Shown: positions 25,511 to 33,993, counted from the first letter of the stretch. The stretch is 48,030 bases of DNA from an uncultured Clostridia bacterium (GCA_944372525.1 CALVZL010000011.1:1-48030), one strand, 5' to 3'. Numbers and translations are program-made. Notes: generated from the letters alone by a model not told the origin.

Positions 25511-25792
25511 TCGATTTCGGGCTGTCAGTCCCGACTGCCGGCGGCACACAAAAGCGCCTACGAATACCCGGCAGTCAAGCGATTGTTGCCTGCTGCCCGT
25601 CAACAGGCCTCTCTCCGGCATATTGTTCTTCGCCGATTGTTTTGCTTCGGCTTTCCTTCCCGTTATTCCTTTTCTGTTTGCTTTTTTTCATCAAATTCTT
25701 TCCGCTCGGTTTGCCTCCCTGCCGTCCCTTTTCTTTATTGTATCGGCAAAGCATGTTTTTGATTTGCAGACAAACCGCGGAGTTTTGGATAC
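25511..25792. other. Gap between DUF4363 and nfnB, no confident gene
   Basis: Inverted-repeat-rich sequence. A minus-strand frame from an ATG at 25691 to a stop at 25575 would give a 38-residue basic peptide (MKKSKQKRNN...), with GGAAAG 6 bases upstream. It is unrecognised and low in complexity. I regard it as possible but unproven. Confidence 0.3.
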
Positions 25793-25821
25793 AAAAAGGG
25801 AGAGCCAAAGCCCTCCCTTTT
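25793..25821 (-). terminator. Terminator of the nfn operon
   Basis: Minus-strand arms AAAAGGGAG and CTCCCTTTT around a 10-base loop, continuing into T residues, 46 bases after the nfnB stop. Confidence 0.7.
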
Positions 25822-25866
25822 CCCTCTTTCTCCGATTGTTTTTTCTGCCGATCGGGAGCCGATCCC

Positions 25867-27270
25867 TCATTCCGCCTTTTTCCCGCTCAGGTATTCGTCG
25901 ATCGCCTTTGCTGCGACTTTTCCGGCGCCCATGGCAAGAATGACCGTCGCGGCGCCCGTCACCGCGTCTCCGCCTGCATAGACCCCCTCCAACGAAGTCT
26001 TGCCGTTCTCATCCGCGATGATCTCTCCCCACTTCTTCGTCTCAAGACCGGGCGTCGTCTGTTTGAGCAGAGGATTGGGAGACGTTCCGAGCGACATGAT
26101 CACACAATCGATGTCCATCGTAAATTCGCTGTTCGGTTTCACGACGGGACGGCGGCGTCCGGACGCATCCGGCTCTCCCAATTCCATCTCTACGCATTTC
26201 ATGCCGACGACGTTATCCTGTTCGTCCGTAAGGATTTCCGTGGGATTGGTGAGCAACTTGAAAATGATCTGCTCTTCTTCGGCATGCTCGACCTCTTCAC
26301 GGCGGGCAGGCAGTTCTTCCTTCCCTCTGCGATAAACGATGTAAACGGTCTCTGCGCCCAAACGCTTTGCGGAACGCGCCGCGTCCATTGCCACATTGCC
26401 GCCGCCCACGACGGCAACCCGTTTCGCGTGCAGGATGGGCGTCGTGCTGTCTTCGCGATAGGCTTTCATAAGATTATTCCGAGTCAGAAATTCATTGGCG
26501 GAATACACTTCTTTCGCGTTTTCGCCCGGAATTCCCATAAAGCGGGGAAGCCCTGCGCCCGTTCCGAGGAAGATCGCTTCGAATCCGTATTCTTCCTTAA
26601 GCTCCTCGATGGAAAACACTCTGCCCACGACCATGTTCGTCTCGATCTTGACCCCGAGCGCTTTGAGATTTTCCACCTCTTTCGCCACGATCGCCTTGGG
26701 GAGACGAAATTCGGGAATCCCATACACAAGCACCCCTCCCGCAAGATGAAGCGCCTCGAATACGGTCACTTCATAGCCGAGTTTGGCAAGGTCTCCCGCG
26801 CAAGTCAGACCCGCAGGTCCCGAACCGACGACCGCGACTTTATGCCCGTTCGGTACGGGCCTTTCGGGCGCTGCCGTCACGTTGGCGTTGTGCCAATCTG
26901 CAACAAAGCGTTCCAGTCTGCCGATCCCGACCGGCTCTCCCTTGATCCCGCGCGTACATTTTCCTTCGCACTGTGTCTCCTGCGGACAGACTCTTCCGCA
27001 GACGGCAGGCAGTGACGAAGACTGATGAATGACCTGATACGCTTCTTCAAACTTACCCTCGGCAACGAAAGCGATAAATTCCGGGATCCGAATGTTGACG
27101 GGGCAACCTGTCACGCAGGGCTGATTTTTACAGTTGAGGCAACGTTTTGCTTCGTCGATCGCCGTTTCAGCGGAATAACCGAGCGTCACTTCCTGAAAAT
27201 TTTTGTTCCGCACCAAAGGATCCTGTGCGGGCATGGGATTCTTTTTCGGATTCATATTGAATTTCGGCAT
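25867..27270 (-). CDS. nfnB: NfnB-type NADP-dependent flavoprotein (glutamate synthase small-subunit-like)
   Basis: Large subunit of NADH-dependent reduced ferredoxin:NADP oxidoreductase, which bifurcates electrons between NADPH, NAD and ferredoxin. The 467 residues have an N-terminal iron-sulfur region (CLNCKNQPCVTGCPVN, CGRVCPQETQCEGKC), an FAD fold (GSGPAGLTCAGDLAKLG) and an NADPH fold (GGGNVAMDAARSAKRLG). On sequence alone it could also be GltA-like; the adjacent NfnA gene, one base upstream, makes Nfn the better call. Confidence 0.88.
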   Translation of the reverse strand: MPKFNMNPKKNPMPAQDPLVRNKNFQEVTLGYSAETAIDEAKRCLNCKNQPCVTGCPVNIRIPEFIAFVAEGKFEEAYQVIHQSSSLPAVCGRVCPQETQCEGKCTRGIKGEPVGIGRLERFVADWHNANVTAAPERPVPNGHKVAVVGSGPAGLTCAGDLAKLGYEVTVFEALHLAGGVLVYGIPEFRLPKAIVAKEVENLKALGVKIETNMVVGRVFSIEELKEEYGFEAIFLGTGAGLPRFMGIPGENAKEVYSANEFLTRNNLMKAYREDSTTPILHAKRVAVVGGGNVAMDAARSAKRLGAETVYIVYRRGKEELPARREEVEHAEEEQIIFKLLTNPTEILTDEQDNVVGMKCVEMELGEPDASGRRRPVVKPNSEFTMDIDCVIMSLGTSPNPLLKQTTPGLETKKWGEIIADENGKTSLEGVYAGGDAVTGAATVILAMGAGKVAAKAIDEYLSGKKAE

Positions 27271-27271
27271 C

Positions 27272-28114
27272 TTATTTTACCTCCTGCGACATGAGCCGAC
27301 AATGTTTTTCGCGTGCGCGCTGTTCGAAGTCCGCATAGGTGCGCGACCGCTTCATCGCTTCGTCGAAATCGATGAGATGGGCGTCAAATTCGGGACCGTC
27401 CACACAGGCGAACTTGGTCTCGCCTCCCACCGTAAGACGGCAGCCGCCGCACATGCCTGTTCCGTCAATCATGATCGGATTCATGCTGGCAATCGTTTTG
27501 ATCTTATATTTTTTGGTCGCAAGCGCCACAAACTTCATCATGACAAGCGGTCCGATCGTGATGACTTCGTCGAAGGTCTCGCCCGCCTCAAGCAACCGAT
27601 TGAGCGGAACGCACACGTTTCCGTGCTCTCCGTAGCTGCCGTCGTCGGTCATCATGAAAAAACGGGCGCTGCACGCTTTGAATTCCTCTTCGAGTATGAC
27701 CAGATCTTTGTTGCGAAATCCGACGATACTCGTCACTTCACAGCCGTGCTCATGCAGACTTCTTGCCACGGGCAAGGCGATCGCACACCCCACGCCGCCG
27801 CCTACGACCGCAACCTTTTTCAGTCCTTCCACATGCGTGGCTCTTCCGAGCGGACCGACAAAGTCCTGAATAAATTCGCCTTCCTGTTTCTCACCCAGCG
27901 CCATGGTCGTCGCGCCGACAATCTGAAAGATAATGGTCACGGTACCGCGTTCTCTGTCGCACCCCGCAACGGTCAGCGGGATGCGTTCCCCGTTTTCATC
28001 CACGCGAAGAATGATGAACTGACCGGCAAGCGCTTTTTTTGCAACGAAAGGAGCCTGAATGTCCATGAGCACTACCGTGGGATTGAGGTACTCCTTTTTC
28101 AAAATCTTGTACAT
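27272..28114 (-). CDS. nfnA: NfnA-type ferredoxin-NADP reductase subunit
   Basis: Small subunit of the Nfn transhydrogenase. The 280-residue protein has an FAD-binding reductase domain, an NAD-binding segment (VAVVGGGVGCAIALPVARSL) and a C-terminal [2Fe-2S] motif (GTGMCGGCRLTVGG and a later FACVDGPEF). Together with NfnB it would balance NADPH, NADH and ferredoxin in a fermentative anaerobe. Perfect promoter at 28152-28180 and an ACGGAGGAC ribosome site. Confidence 0.9.
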   Translation of the reverse strand: MYKILKKEYLNPTVVLMDIQAPFVAKKALAGQFIILRVDENGERIPLTVAGCDRERGTVTIIFQIVGATTMALGEKQEGEFIQDFVGPLGRATHVEGLKKVAVVGGGVGCAIALPVARSLHEHGCEVTSIVGFRNKDLVILEEEFKACSARFFMMTDDGSYGEHGNVCVPLNRLLEAGETFDEVITIGPLVMMKFVALATKKYKIKTIASMNPIMIDGTGMCGGCRLTVGGETKFACVDGPEFDAHLIDFDEAMKRSRTYADFEQRAREKHCRLMSQEVK

Positions 28115-28151
28115 AAGTCCTCCGTTTTTTTGATAATCTCCATCAAATCAC

Positions 28152-28180
28152 ATTATACATCTGTTCCTGAAAGATGTCAA
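28152..28180 (-). promoter_or_regulatory. Promoter of nfnAB
   Basis: Minus-strand TTGACA (28175-28180), 17-base spacer, TATAAT (28152-28157): a full match to the housekeeping consensus, about 38 bases upstream of nfnA. Confidence 0.9.
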
Positions 28181-28232
28181 GATGCAACCGCGAAACAAAT
28201 TTTCCGCATTGTAAATTTTCTTATCAATTTGC

Positions 28233-28261
28233 TTGTCTCCCTCTTGCCCCTGTGGTATAAT
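28233..28261 (+). promoter_or_regulatory. Promoter of the degV gene
   Basis: Plus-strand TTGTCT (28233-28238), 17-base spacer, TATAAT (28256-28261), about 37 bases before the start codon. A fairly strong match. Confidence 0.7.
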
Positions 28262-28298
28262 ACCGAAAGGATAAAAAATTCATATCGGAGAGGTCATC

Positions 28299-29168
28299 AT
28301 GGCGAAAGTCAAAATCGTCACCGATTCGAACAGCGGCATCACACAGGCGGAAGCGGAGAAACTGGGAATCTCCGTCCTCCCGATGCCCTTTCTGATCGAC
28401 GGCGAATCCTATTTCGAAGACGTCAATCTGACGCAGGAAGCATTTTACGAAAAACTGACGGGAAACGCTTCCGTTTCCACCTCCCAGCCGTCTGTGGCAA
28501 GCGTGACAGAACTTTGGGAAAATCTGCTCGACGGCGACACCGAGATCTTGCATATCCCCATGTCAAGCGGACTTTCCGAATCCTGCCACACGGCAATGGC
28601 GCTTGCCAAAGACTACGGCGGGAAAGTTCAGGTCGCAGACAACCAGCGTATTTCCGTTACACAGAAGCAAAGCGTCTTCGATGCGATCGCCCTCGCAAAA
28701 GAGGGACGGAGCGCGGCGGAAATCAAGACGATCCTTGAATCGACGGCACGGGAGAGCAGCATCTACATTGCCCTCGACACCCTCACTTACCTCAAAAAGG
28801 GAGGCAGACTCACTCCGGCCGCGGCGCTCATCGGCGGCATTTTGAAGATCAAGCCCGTGCTCCAATTGCAAGGAGAACGCCTCGACGCCTTTAAGAAAGT
28901 ACAGACTCTCAAAAAAGCAAAAGAAGTCATGATCGAGGCGCTTGCCGCAGATCTTTCCACCCGTTTTTCGGAATTTGCCGCGCAAGGAGAGATGCGGATC
29001 AGCGTCGCGCACACCGCAAACAAAAAAGAGGCGGAGCTCTTTGCGGAAGAACTGAAAAAAGCGTTCCCCGCGATTCCCCTCACTTTTTCGGATCCTCTTT
29101 CGCTCAGCGTCTCCTGTCATATCGGACCGGGTTCCCTTGCCTGCGCCTGCATGCGCGCGCTCCGCTGA
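28299..29168 (+). CDS. DegV family fatty-acid-binding protein
   Basis: DegV/FakB-type protein that binds a fatty acid, probably presenting it to a FakA kinase for phosphorylation. The 289 residues show the N-terminal VKIVTDSNSGI, the binding loop VSTSQPSV and IPMSSGLSES, and the LDTLTYLKKGGRL segment. The FakA partner is not in the window. SD GGAGAGG. A symmetrical terminator follows. Confidence 0.92.
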   Translation: MAKVKIVTDSNSGITQAEAEKLGISVLPMPFLIDGESYFEDVNLTQEAFYEKLTGNASVSTSQPSVASVTELWENLLDGDTEILHIPMSSGLSESCHTAMALAKDYGGKVQVADNQRISVTQKQSVFDAIALAKEGRSAAEIKTILESTARESSIYIALDTLTYLKKGGRLTPAAALIGGILKIKPVLQLQGERLDAFKKVQTLKKAKEVMIEALAADLSTRFSEFAAQGEMRISVAHTANKKEAELFAEELKKAFPAIPLTFSDPLSLSVSCHIGPGSLACACMRALR

Positions 29169-29205
29169 ACGCAACGCTCCGTATATAAACAGCCAAAATC
29201 TTGAA

Positions 29206-29239
29206 AAAGAGCGGTCCGCTTTTCTGCGGACCGCTCTTT
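29206..29239. terminator. Bidirectional terminator between degV and the alcohol dehydrogenase
   Basis: Fourteen-base perfect arms (AAAGAGCGGTCCGC / GCGGACCGCTCTTT) around a 6-base loop, with A and T runs outside. It serves the convergent degV (plus) and adh (minus) genes. Confidence 0.9.
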
Positions 29240-29248
29240 CGGTCAAAC

Positions 29249-30466
29249 TCAGAAATCAACTTCGGTATCGTAATAGCAGCACTTGAGCAACGCTTCCATC
29301 TCCGCCTGAGAAGGCTGACGGGGATTGGAGCCGGTGCAAGCGTCGCCGATCGCATTCTTTGCAATTTCGGGAAGTCTTTCCAGGAAGACGTTCTCGGGAA
29401 CGAAACCCTGTTCGCAGGGATAACTGTCCGCGCCGTAATTCTTGATGCAATGCGGGATATTGAGATCGTCGTTCATGCCGCGCAGATACTTGATGAGCAA
29501 CGCGACTTTCTCACAATCGTTGCTGCCGCCCAATCCCATGTAATCCGCGATCACGCCGTAACGTTTCTTTGCGGTGGGATCCTTTGCGTTGAAGGCAATG
29601 ACTTTGGGAAGATACATTGCGTTGGCTGCGCCGTGAATGATATGCGCGCCGTAATCCGCAAACGCCGCACCCGTCTTGTGCGCCATGGAGTGCACGATTC
29701 CGAGAAGAGCGTTGGAGAACGCCATTCCGGCAAGGCATTGTGCATTATGCATGCTGTCGCGTTTTTCCATGTCGCCGTTATAGGATCCGACGAGATCGCG
29801 CTGGATCATTTTGATCGCAAAAATAGCAAGCGGATCGGTATAATCGCAGTTTGCGGTGGAGACATAGGCTTCGATTGCATGCGTCATCGCATCCATACCG
29901 GTATGAGCGACCAGCTTCTTGGGCATCGTCTCTGCAAGCTCGGGATCGACGATGGCAATGTCGGGCGTGATCTCGAAATCTGCGATGGGATATTTGATCC
30001 CCTTCGCATAATCGGTGATAATGGAAAATGCCGTAACTTCCGTCGCCGTGCCGGACGTGGAAGAGATGGCGCAGAAACGAGCTTTTCTGCGAAGCTGAGG
30101 AATTCCGAACACCTTGCACATATCCTCAAACGTCGCATCGGGATACTCGTATTTGATCCACATCGCCTTTGCCGCATCGATGGGAGAACCGCCGCCCATG
30201 GCGATGATCCAATCCGGTCCGAAATCAAGCATTGCCTGCGCACCTTTCATGACCGTTTCGACAGAAGGATCCGATTCGATCCCCTCAAACAGCTGCACTT
30301 CCATGCCCGCCTCTTTGAGATATGCAATAGCTTTATCGAGGAAGCCGAACCGTTTCATCGAGCCTCCGCCCACGCAGATCATTGCCTTCTTTCCCTGAAG
30401 CGTCTTCAGCGCCTCCATTGCGCCTTTGCCGTGGTACAGATCCCGCGGCAGAGTAAACCTTGCCAT
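29249..30466 (-). CDS. Iron-containing alcohol dehydrogenase
   Basis: Group III Fe-dependent NAD(P)H alcohol dehydrogenase, acting on short alcohols or aldehydes. The 405 residues include the NAD-binding GGGSMKRFGFLDKA and GGGSPIDAAKAMW regions, and iron-binding histidines in HTGMDAMTHAIEAY and the HSMAHKTGAAFADYGAHIIHG region. The substrate (ethanol, butanol, lactaldehyde) cannot be fixed. Strong promoter at 30522-30550 and an AGGAGGA ribosome site about 10 bases upstream. Confidence 0.92.
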   Translation of the reverse strand: MARFTLPRDLYHGKGAMEALKTLQGKKAMICVGGGSMKRFGFLDKAIAYLKEAGMEVQLFEGIESDPSVETVMKGAQAMLDFGPDWIIAMGGGSPIDAAKAMWIKYEYPDATFEDMCKVFGIPQLRRKARFCAISSTSGTATEVTAFSIITDYAKGIKYPIADFEITPDIAIVDPELAETMPKKLVAHTGMDAMTHAIEAYVSTANCDYTDPLAIFAIKMIQRDLVGSYNGDMEKRDSMHNAQCLAGMAFSNALLGIVHSMAHKTGAAFADYGAHIIHGAANAMYLPKVIAFNAKDPTAKKRYGVIADYMGLGGSNDCEKVALLIKYLRGMNDDLNIPHCIKNYGADSYPCEQGFVPENVFLERLPEIAKNAIGDACTGSNPRQPSQAEMEALLKCCYYDTEVDF

Positions 30467-30521
30467 ATAGATAAATCCTCCTAATTATTTTTTTCCATCT
30501 TCGGAGCTATCTCCGTCTGAT

Positions 30522-30550
30522 ATTATAAATCTCTTTTCCCATCCCGTCAA
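30522..30550 (-). promoter_or_regulatory. Promoter of the alcohol dehydrogenase gene
   Basis: Minus-strand TTGACG (30545-30550), 17-base spacer, TATAAT (30522-30527), followed by a leader of about 50 bases that includes the arms CGGAG and CTCCG. Confidence 0.85.
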
Positions 30551-30640
30551 GACCCATGTTTTATTTTTTCACAAAATTTTTACAGCGAATGCGGTGTTTT
30601 TTCCGAAAAAAACACCATTCAAAAAAACGATGAGAAACGC

Positions 30641-30669
30641 TTGACTTTTTTCGGAAAAACAGTTATGAT
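30641..30669 (+). promoter_or_regulatory. Promoter of the EIIC-like permease gene
   Basis: Plus-strand TTGACT (30641-30646), 17-base spacer, TATGAT (30664-30669). Transcription would begin near 30676, giving a leader of about 110 bases. Confidence 0.8.
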
Positions 30670-30677
30670 AAGGAAAA

Positions 30678-30764
30678 ATCCGGAAACATCTCCGGCGAAG
30701 CGTAGAATGTGCGGCTCGTTAAAAACAACATTCGGAAACCGGAGCCGCAGAGCTCCGGTTTTTT
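30678..30764 (+). promoter_or_regulatory. Terminator-based leader of the EIIC gene (candidate riboswitch)
   Basis: An outer stem (CTCCGG 30690-30695 with CCGGAG 30739-30744) encloses an inner stem (GAATGT 30705-30710 with ACATTC 30728-30733) and a large loop. The outer 3' arm is also the 5' arm of the terminator AACCGGAGC / GCTCCGGTT plus T-run (30737-30764). CCGGA/TCCGG at 30680-30695 and GCGGCTC/GAGCCGC (30711-30749) give further alternatives. It does not match a riboswitch class I can recall. Confidence 0.55.
30737..30764 (+). terminator. Leader terminator before the EIIC gene
   Basis: Nine-base perfect arms (AACCGGAGC / GCTCCGGTT), six-base loop, six T residues. It lies 20 bases before the EIIC start, so read-through must be controlled. 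Confidence 0.8.
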
Positions 30765-30784
30765 GTCACAAAGGGAGGGAACTT

Positions 30785-32038
30785 ATGGAACCGATCGAAA
30801 ACGAACATTTCTCTGCGAAAGAGAGGGCCGAACTCACCGAGGCAGTGCAACCCGAAGAACTGCCGGAAGCAAAAAAGAAACTTTCCGAACTTCGTTTCTC
30901 CCAAGTACACGGACTGAGACGGCTGCAATGGATCCTCAACTATGTCTTTATCGACGGAATGAGCGGCATGGCGCTCGGCCTGTTCGCGACTTTGATTGCG
31001 GGAACGATTGTCTGGCAAATCGGCAATCTCATCGACAAGGGCGGAAACAATTTCTTCGGGCTTCTTCTCGAATCGGTCGGAAAAATCGCTCAGATCTCCA
31101 TGGGCGCGGGGATCGGCGTGGGCATCTGCGTAAAGATGAAGAAGACGCAGCCCCTCGTGATTGCCTCCGCCTGTGCGGCGGGCATGATCGGCTCCTATGC
31201 CAAGGCGGCAATCGCCGCCGTGACCGCCGTCGCCGCAGGAGGAGAACTTTCGATCTCCCTTGCCTCCGCCGGCGATCCCATGGGCGCGTTCGTCGGGGCC
31301 ATGGCGTCCATGATCCTCGCCTCCTCCGTGAGCGGAAAGACGAAGGTCGACATCCTCGTCACTCCCCTCGTCGGACTTCTGGGCGGATCCTTTTTCGGGA
31401 TCGCCGTCGGATATCCCGTTTCGCTTGCACTGACTCAGCTCGGCAACTTCATTGCCTGGGCGGCTTCCCTCTCCACGTTATCCGCGGCGATCACGGGGCT
31501 CATCCTCGCCGTCGTCATGGGAATCGCGCTGACTCTTCCCATCTCCTCTGCGGCGATCGGGATCTCTGTCGGACTGTCCGGTGTCGCGGCGGGCGCCGCA
31601 GTCGTCGGCTGTTGCTGTCAGATGATCGGATTCGCCGTCATGAGTTTTCGGGAAAACCGCTGGAGCGGGCTGCTCGCGCAGGGGCTCGGCACGTCCATGC
31701 TGCAGATTCCGAATATTTTCAAAAAACCCGTTCTCTTTTTGCCGCCCATCCTCTCTTCCGCGATCCTCGGTCCCCTTTCGGTCTTGCTCCCCAACGGCAC
31801 GGAGACGCTCGGCCTCCTCGCCACCAAAGTGGGAAGCGGCATGGGGACGGCGGGGCTCGTCGGTCCCATCGATCTGTGCTTTCATATGATCGGAACGTGC
31901 GGTTGCGACGTCGGGCTGACCCTGCTTTGGATGCTGCTCTTCTGTTTCCTCTTCCCCGCGGCGCTCACTCTTGCGTTTTCCGAGATCCTCCGCCGGATGC
32001 ACGTCATACGACCCGGAGATCTCAAACTCGACCTGTGA
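30785..32038 (+). CDS. PTS EIIC-like membrane permease (PTS_EIIC_2 type)
   Basis: 417-residue multi-spanning protein resembling the PTS_EIIC_2 family. A charged N-terminus of about 45 residues precedes nine or ten hydrophobic segments rich in glycine and alanine (e.g. GAGIGVGICVKM, GLLGGSFFGIAVGYPVSLAL). No EIIA, EIIB or HPr gene is nearby, so it may act alone or with distant partners, and the substrate is unknown. The ATG at 30785 has GGGAGGG about 5 bases upstream. Leader with a terminator precedes it. Confidence 0.75.
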   Translation: MEPIENEHFSAKERAELTEAVQPEELPEAKKKLSELRFSQVHGLRRLQWILNYVFIDGMSGMALGLFATLIAGTIVWQIGNLIDKGGNNFFGLLLESVGKIAQISMGAGIGVGICVKMKKTQPLVIASACAAGMIGSYAKAAIAAVTAVAAGGELSISLASAGDPMGAFVGAMASMILASSVSGKTKVDILVTPLVGLLGGSFFGIAVGYPVSLALTQLGNFIAWAASLSTLSAAITGLILAVVMGIALTLPISSAAIGISVGLSGVAAGAAVVGCCCQMIGFAVMSFRENRWSGLLAQGLGTSMLQIPNIFKKPVLFLPPILSSAILGPLSVLLPNGTETLGLLATKVGSGMGTAGLVGPIDLCFHMIGTCGCDVGLTLLWMLLFCFLFPAALTLAFSEILRRMHVIRPGDLKLDL

Positions 32039-32089
32039 TCTTCCGTTTCAAATTTCTGACAAATAACGCAAAGGAAAAATGTTTTTTCT

Positions 32090-32119
32090 TCAATAAACGA
32101 CGCTTCCCGACGGTTTAAT
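32090..32119 (+). promoter_or_regulatory. 30-base motif upstream of the sigma factor gene (copy 1)
   Basis: Begins TCAATAAA and ends CCGACGGTTTAAT. The same layout (TCAATAAA, 15 bases, GTTTAAT) recurs at 33964-33993, upstream of the RsgI-like lipoprotein; 20 of 30 bases agree. It may be the promoter recognised by the sigma factor encoded just downstream. Confidence 0.5.
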
Positions 32120-32145
32120 TGATTGGAAAGCATAGGACTGAGAGT

Positions 32146-32673
32146 GTGGATAAGAGAGAAATCGACCGATGCCTCGTCAAAATGCAGGAAGGCGACAACG
32201 CAGCCTTTGCCTGCCTGTACGAGCAGACAAAAAAAGGAGTGTACGCTTTCCTGTACCCCTATTATCGCAACGCATGGAATACAGAGGATGCCATGCAGGA
32301 CGTCTACCTCAAGATTAAAGAGCGATGCCTGCAATATCGTCCGCATACAGACGGGCGCGCCTGGATGTTGCAGATCGCAAAATACCATGCGCTGAACGAT
32401 TTGGAGAAACGAAAGCGGGAATTTTCCGCGGACAGCGAGACGCTCGCCGCGCTCTCTCTGCCCGAACGGCCGGGCACGGGAGAAGCGTTCGACTGTCTCA
32501 ATCGCGCGTTGGATGGGACGGAACGAAAAATCGTAGTTCTGCACGTTTTTTGGGGATATAAACACCGAGAGATCGCACAATTTCTCGAACTGCCGCTCGG
32601 AACGGTGACGAGCAAGTATAAGATCTCGCTGGAAAAACTTCGTAAAAATTGGGAAAAGGAGGATATGGCATGA
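32146..32673 (+). CDS. ECF-type RNA polymerase sigma factor
   Basis: 175 residues with a sigma2 domain (NTEDAMQDVYLKIKERC, then GRAWMLQIAKYHALNDLEKR) and a sigma4 helix-turn-helix (YKHREIAQFLELPLGTVTSK). It is an extracytoplasmic-function factor, not a SigI. The GTG at 32146 was chosen because AGGA lies 8 bases upstream; a TTG at 32119 is also possible but lacks a site. Its stop overlaps the anti-sigma gene by 4 bases, so the pair is translationally coupled. Confidence 0.9.
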   Translation: MDKREIDRCLVKMQEGDNAAFACLYEQTKKGVYAFLYPYYRNAWNTEDAMQDVYLKIKERCLQYRPHTDGRAWMLQIAKYHALNDLEKRKREFSADSETLAALSLPERPGTGEAFDCLNRALDGTERKIVVLHVFWGYKHREIAQFLELPLGTVTSKYKISLEKLRKNWEKEDMA

Positions 32674-33938
32674 AACGACGCATGAAAAACTATTTCAAAG
32701 CGCTCGAAGATGAGCTCGACGAAGCCCTCCCCCCTCTTTCGGAAAAATTACGTTCGGCGCCTCTTCCTTCCGCTGAACAACAGCCTGCGCAAAGACGCGC
32801 GCAAAACCGGAGAAGGAGATGGCTGCCCGTTCTCTCGACCGCCGCAGCCGCATTCCTGCTGCTTGCCGTCTCCCTGCCCATGCTCTTGCTCCATTCCTCC
32901 CCCGAACGCGGAGAAAGCGTCGTGGAATTTCAGCTCAATCCCGTGATCTATCTGGCTACGGATCCCGACGATCGCGTCACCGCCCTTTCCAGCGGTAACG
33001 AAGACGGAGACATCCTTCTGTCCGACCCCGCCTTCTCCGCCTCCCTGTTGGGAACGACCGCTTCCGAAGCAGTAAAGTCCCTTGCCCTGTGTTCGGAGGA
33101 ACTCGGCTACCTCTCCGCGGGAAAGACGATCCGCCTCACCGTTGCCAGTGACAGCGCCGCGCAGGCGGAGCGCCTCGCCGACGATTTGAACCGTTCGCTT
33201 TCTTCCGTGACTGCCGAAGCGGACGCCTCGGCATATGCCGTTGTGCAGACGCCCGCCGAATTGGGCAGTCAGACGGGCAGTTCCGCCGAAACCGCAAAAG
33301 AACTCATCGAACACATCTTTTCTCTTCCCGTCCTGCTCATCGAACGGGAGGCGCTCGGCGTAACGGAAGAGAATTTCCTCGAATACTATCTCAACGCTTT
33401 TTCCGCCTATGCTTCCCGCCTTGTCGCACAAACTTACGGCGTCATGGCGGAGAAAAAAGCATTGCTCAACCTGATCGAGGACTGCAATGAGCGGATCAAG
33501 AACCATGAAGACAATCCCGGTCTTCTCATCGGAAGAGACTATTGGGCGATCGCAGACCGAACCGACCTTTCTCCCGATCTCCTTCGGGAGACCGAACAGA
33601 TGGATGCGCTGCTCGCCCGCTACAGAACGGCTTTTGATCAAACGCTCGACAGCGCTTCGTTTTATCTGCTGCACGGGTGGTATTCCCTGCTCAATCTTGA
33701 ACGGCAGCAGGAACGAATGGAAGACCTCGTCGAAAGACTGTCCTCCCGCCTTATCGGAATTTCGGAAATGATAGATTCCTTCCTGTCCACGATCACGGCA
33801 GACGAAACGCTGGAGTCAAAGATCTCCGATTGTTTCGCACCGTTTTCCTCGCTTCCCGAAACGAAAGAGCAATGCCTCAACGATGCGCGCACCATGTGCG
33901 AACGATATCGGGAATGGCTCAGCGCACGTTATTCCTGA
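32670..33938 (+). CDS. Single-pass anti-sigma factor with RsgI-like extracytoplasmic domain
   Basis: 422 residues: a cytosolic basic/acidic N-terminus (about 1-48), one membrane helix (about 50-72, LPVLSTAAAAFLLLAVSLPM), then an extracytoplasmic domain resembling the RsgI middle domain (EFQLNPVIYLATDPDDRV ... SEELGYL) and a long helical C-terminus. In RsgI proteins the Asn-Pro bond at this position undergoes self-cleavage; NP is retained here. The N-terminus is not the standard RsgI_N type and could be a different sigma-binding fold. Starts at 32670, coupled to the sigma gene. Confidence 0.75.
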   Translation: MKRRMKNYFKALEDELDEALPPLSEKLRSAPLPSAEQQPAQRRAQNRRRRWLPVLSTAAAAFLLLAVSLPMLLLHSSPERGESVVEFQLNPVIYLATDPDDRVTALSSGNEDGDILLSDPAFSASLLGTTASEAVKSLALCSEELGYLSAGKTIRLTVASDSAAQAERLADDLNRSLSSVTAEADASAYAVVQTPAELGSQTGSSAETAKELIEHIFSLPVLLIEREALGVTEENFLEYYLNAFSAYASRLVAQTYGVMAEKKALLNLIEDCNERIKNHEDNPGLLIGRDYWAIADRTDLSPDLLRETEQMDALLARYRTAFDQTLDSASFYLLHGWYSLLNLERQQERMEDLVERLSSRLIGISEMIDSFLSTITADETLESKISDCFAPFSSLPETKEQCLNDARTMCERYREWLSARYS

Positions 33939-33963
33939 AAATTTTTCAAAAATATAATTTGGC

Positions 33964-33993
33964 TCAATAAAACCGCCCCGCCGTCTGTTTAAT
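33964..33993 (+). promoter_or_regulatory. 30-base motif upstream of the RsgI-like lipoprotein gene (copy 2)
   Basis: Begins TCAATAAA and ends GCCGTCTGTTTAAT, matching the copy before the sigma gene in layout and in 20 of 30 positions. CGTC is a common -10 core of ECF promoters. It lies 30 bases before the lipoprotein start. Confidence 0.5.

Larger units (their letters stand above)
30467..30784. promoter_or_regulatory. Divergent gap between adh and the EIIC gene
   Basis: No gene in these 318 bases. It contains the adh promoter (30522-30550), a long imperfect hairpin (30587-30620, arms GAATG-GGTGTTTTTT and complement), the EIIC promoter (30641-30669) and the structured EIIC leader with its terminator (30737-30764). 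Confidence 0.7.

Noticed and set aside
30678..30764. LicT/SacY-type antiterminator (RAT) before the EIIC gene
   Set aside because: The short conserved RAT sequence is missing and the stem architecture differs; no such antiterminator gene is nearby.
30709..32118. 469-codon plus-strand frame overlapping the EIIC gene
   Set aside because: Arg/His-rich shadow frame; the EIIC frame has the hydrophobic pattern and a good ribosome site.
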